Shown piece by piece: positions 8,637-10,464 of a stretch of 10,464 nucleotides of DNA. The DNA comes from Spirogloea muscicola (lineage: Eukaryota; Streptophyta; Zygnematophyceae; Spirogloeales; Spirogloeaceae), in the NCBI GenBank assembly GCA_009602725.1, contig WELB01000027.1, positions 113,375 through 123,838 of the forward strand, given 5' to 3'. Every line of letters starts with the position of its first letter. Position 1 is the first letter of the stretch. A model generated the notes under the pieces. The model was given only the letters and a program-made list of their open reading frames with translations, was not told the DNA's origin and ran no database searches. The position numbers and the translations under genes are program-made.

Positions 8637-10262
8637 TTAGGGTAGCAAGGGTGCAAGTGACGTGGACACATTTAGCACCCCACACTTGGATATTACAACA
8701 GATTTTAATGGTCTATTCCAAGAACCGCGAGCTGAAGTGGCCCTCTCATCCCCCAAGAAAGAAGCAAAACTGTTGAATTGCTGTATTCTCTCATTCGGCT
8801 TGTATGTCGGCACAGCTGCAATCCTTGAGATGACGTCCATGCCTGCATTGTCATAAGTCAAGCTCAGTGATTGGTACCAATAAAAAGTGCAGGCTTAGCA
8901 TTAGCAGGCCATGTCAGTACTTGCTCACAGACTGATCATGTTAGATCGATCATAATAAACTGAAGCATGGTACTAACGCATTTGGCAGATGACTCTATCA
9001 ATCGCCCTTTCTGAAATTTTCCACACCGGTGTGCAGAAGTGCACCTTCTAAGACCGTGCCAATGACAATGTTGCCATTGTCAAGCTGCGGCGCTGGCCCA
9101 GGACCTGCAGACATTGCATGCAAACGCATCAAGGTTTTGCCGCGCTGCCTGCTTCAAGTGACAAGGTCCAGAATTAGAGTCATAATTACAATGAGTGGTA
9201 AGGAAGTAGTCACAATCCCCGGGGCAAAACTACCGCGGAGAGAAAACCTGAGAGGACAACGCCAACCAATCAAACGCATGCTGACCTGTGGTTATGAGGA
9301 ATTCCACATTTCGGTAGTTGGGGCTAAGCTTACGGTCCTCCTCGTCGTCGTTCGTGCTAAGAGCAAGCGACACCGTACCCGGGCGTGTGTGTGTCAGCTT
9401 GAACGACTTGCTATTGATAGTCTCTAGGTTAGGTTCAAACTTGAGGTCGCCGTCCACCTCCCCCCTCTCCTTGGACCCCTGCCTCCCGCCCTGCAAGCAC
9501 GTCATGCCAAGCTATGGCAAGCCTTACTGGTCACTTCCGCAAGCGCCAACGCATGACAATCAATGGACATTCTGCAAATGGCAAGCCCTGAGGGTTTCCA
9601 ATGCAATGACAGCTGAGCTGATTTCCGAGTATAGACGGCAAGGCTCCGGCCTTTGACAGGCTGCAGCACGTGAGTTGGTTGTTGGAGGCACCAATCGTAG
9701 GTGTTGGCACCTGGAGATACTGGCCCGCGAGGATGCGGTGAATGATGGTGCCCTCGTAGGACGCGCCGGCTGCCCCGGAGCACATGGCTACGAAGTTGCT
9801 GACAGTCTTGGGCACCTGCTTGCCAAAGAGGCCGATGACGACACAGCCCAGCGGCTCGCCGTCGCTGCAGATGAGGGAGCTGTCGCCGAGCGTGCGGTCC
9901 ACGCGCGCCGCCGATGGACATAGGCTGAAGTCCATGAACACACGCGCCGTCACCGTGCGCGGCGGCAGGTCCACCGCCGCCGCCGCCGCCTCCGCCGATT
10001 GCGCCCGTGGCAAATCCTGGACTCCGGCCACTGAAGCCACGGGATCCAAGCCTCCTGCGACGGCCGCTTCCACAGCAGCGGCACCGCTCGCGGGGCCGGC
10101 CGTCGCCAGCCCCGTTCCGGCGAGCGCGGCCAAGGCCAGGAGCTCTCGTCTCCCGGCGCTCGCGGCGCGCGGGTGAGCGTCCGCCGGCTCCGGCGCGGCG
10201 CGGCAGCACTCAACGCGTCCCCCCGGCGGCGCGCAGCGCGTCCTCCGCGCTTGGCCTTGCAC
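8637..10262 (-). CDS. CYP28: Thylakoid-lumen cyclophilin, CYP28 type, 4 exons, start unresolved
   Basis: Cyclophilin-fold protein of the plastid lumen group (Arabidopsis CYP28 class), presumed to help protein folding or complex assembly in the thylakoid lumen. Exons in transcript order: about 10262-9711, 9490-9286, 9104-9045 and 8842-8637 (TAA), with all phases consistent (0, 1, 1). About 340 residues are read. The N-terminal 100 residues are Ala/Arg-rich with ASAGRRELLALAALAG, a twin-arginine followed by a hydrophobic core and A-x-A sites: a Tat-type lumen signal behind a plastid transit region. The domain runs from VFMDFSLC through GLFGKQVPKTVSNF, HRILAGQYLQGGRQG, NVEFLITTGPGPAPQLDNG and IGTVLEG to the conserved extension PTYKPNERIQQFNSFASFLG. 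The catalytic Arg and the Gln of the Q-G-G motif are kept, but several classical active-site residues are replaced. No in-frame ATG precedes the Tat signal: position 10262 is GTG and the frame stays open up to the poly(A) tract. Confidence 0.88.
9974..9997. repeat. CCG tract coding an Ala run in CYP28
   Basis: About five CCG units followed by TCCGCCG. On the minus strand they encode the alanine stretch between the lumen signal and the cyclophilin domain, probably a flexible linker of variable length. Confidence 0.7.

Positions 10263-10464
<202 letters not shown>

Noticed and set aside
9784-10176. Plus-strand open frames opposite the cyclophilin first exon
   Set aside because: They are antisense shadows of a GC-rich coding exon whose minus-strand frame matches a known family.

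Overview
The window looks like nuclear DNA of a green alga, probably trebouxiophyte-like. The evidence is intron-rich genes with short introns (about 90-310 nt) and TGCAG-type acceptors, mixed GC content with CpG- and Ala/Arg-rich first exons, a plant-type farnesyltransferase beta subunit, and a cyclophilin of the plastid-lumen type. The lineage is inferred from gene content and architecture only. All exon joins below were read by eye from splice signals, matching phase and remembered family motifs. No alignment or RNA evidence was available.

Layout: (1) Positions 63-4126 on the plus strand hold twelve exons of protein farnesyltransferase beta subunit (FTB/FNTB, plant ERA1). The N-terminal exon(s) lie outside the window. 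All zinc ligands and most farnesyl-diphosphate and peptide contacts are present, and exon 11 carries an acidic low-complexity insertion of about 200 residues. Two of its introns appear to be GC-AG. (2) Positions 4127-4775 lie between two convergent genes. (3) Positions 4776-7698 on the minus strand hold an eight-exon gene whose joined product (about 598 residues) has an ARM-like N-terminal domain, then a W-I-D-F...L-S-x-Y module like the Spt16M/PH-like domain of vertebrate SYCP2, then an S/T-P-rich basic linker and a short C-terminal helix. I call it a SYCP2-type (Red1/SYCP2/ASY3 class) meiotic chromosome axis protein. It is the most interesting object here. (4) Positions 7699-8636 are intergenic: the promoter of the SYCP2-like gene and the 3' end of the next gene. 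(5) Positions 8637-about 10262 on the minus strand hold a four-exon gene for a CYP28-type cyclophilin with a twin-arginine lumen-targeting signal and a degenerate isomerase active site. Its ATG cannot be placed. (6) Positions 10343-10464 are an uninterrupted run of 122 T at the window edge, probably an assembly or sequencing edge.

The three genes belong to unrelated processes: protein prenylation in the cytosol, meiotic chromosome organisation in the nucleus, and protein folding or assembly in the thylakoid lumen. Nothing in the sequence shows that they act together; the arrangement is ordinary eukaryotic gene order. No prokaryotic operon, CRISPR array, rRNA, tRNA or transposon was found.
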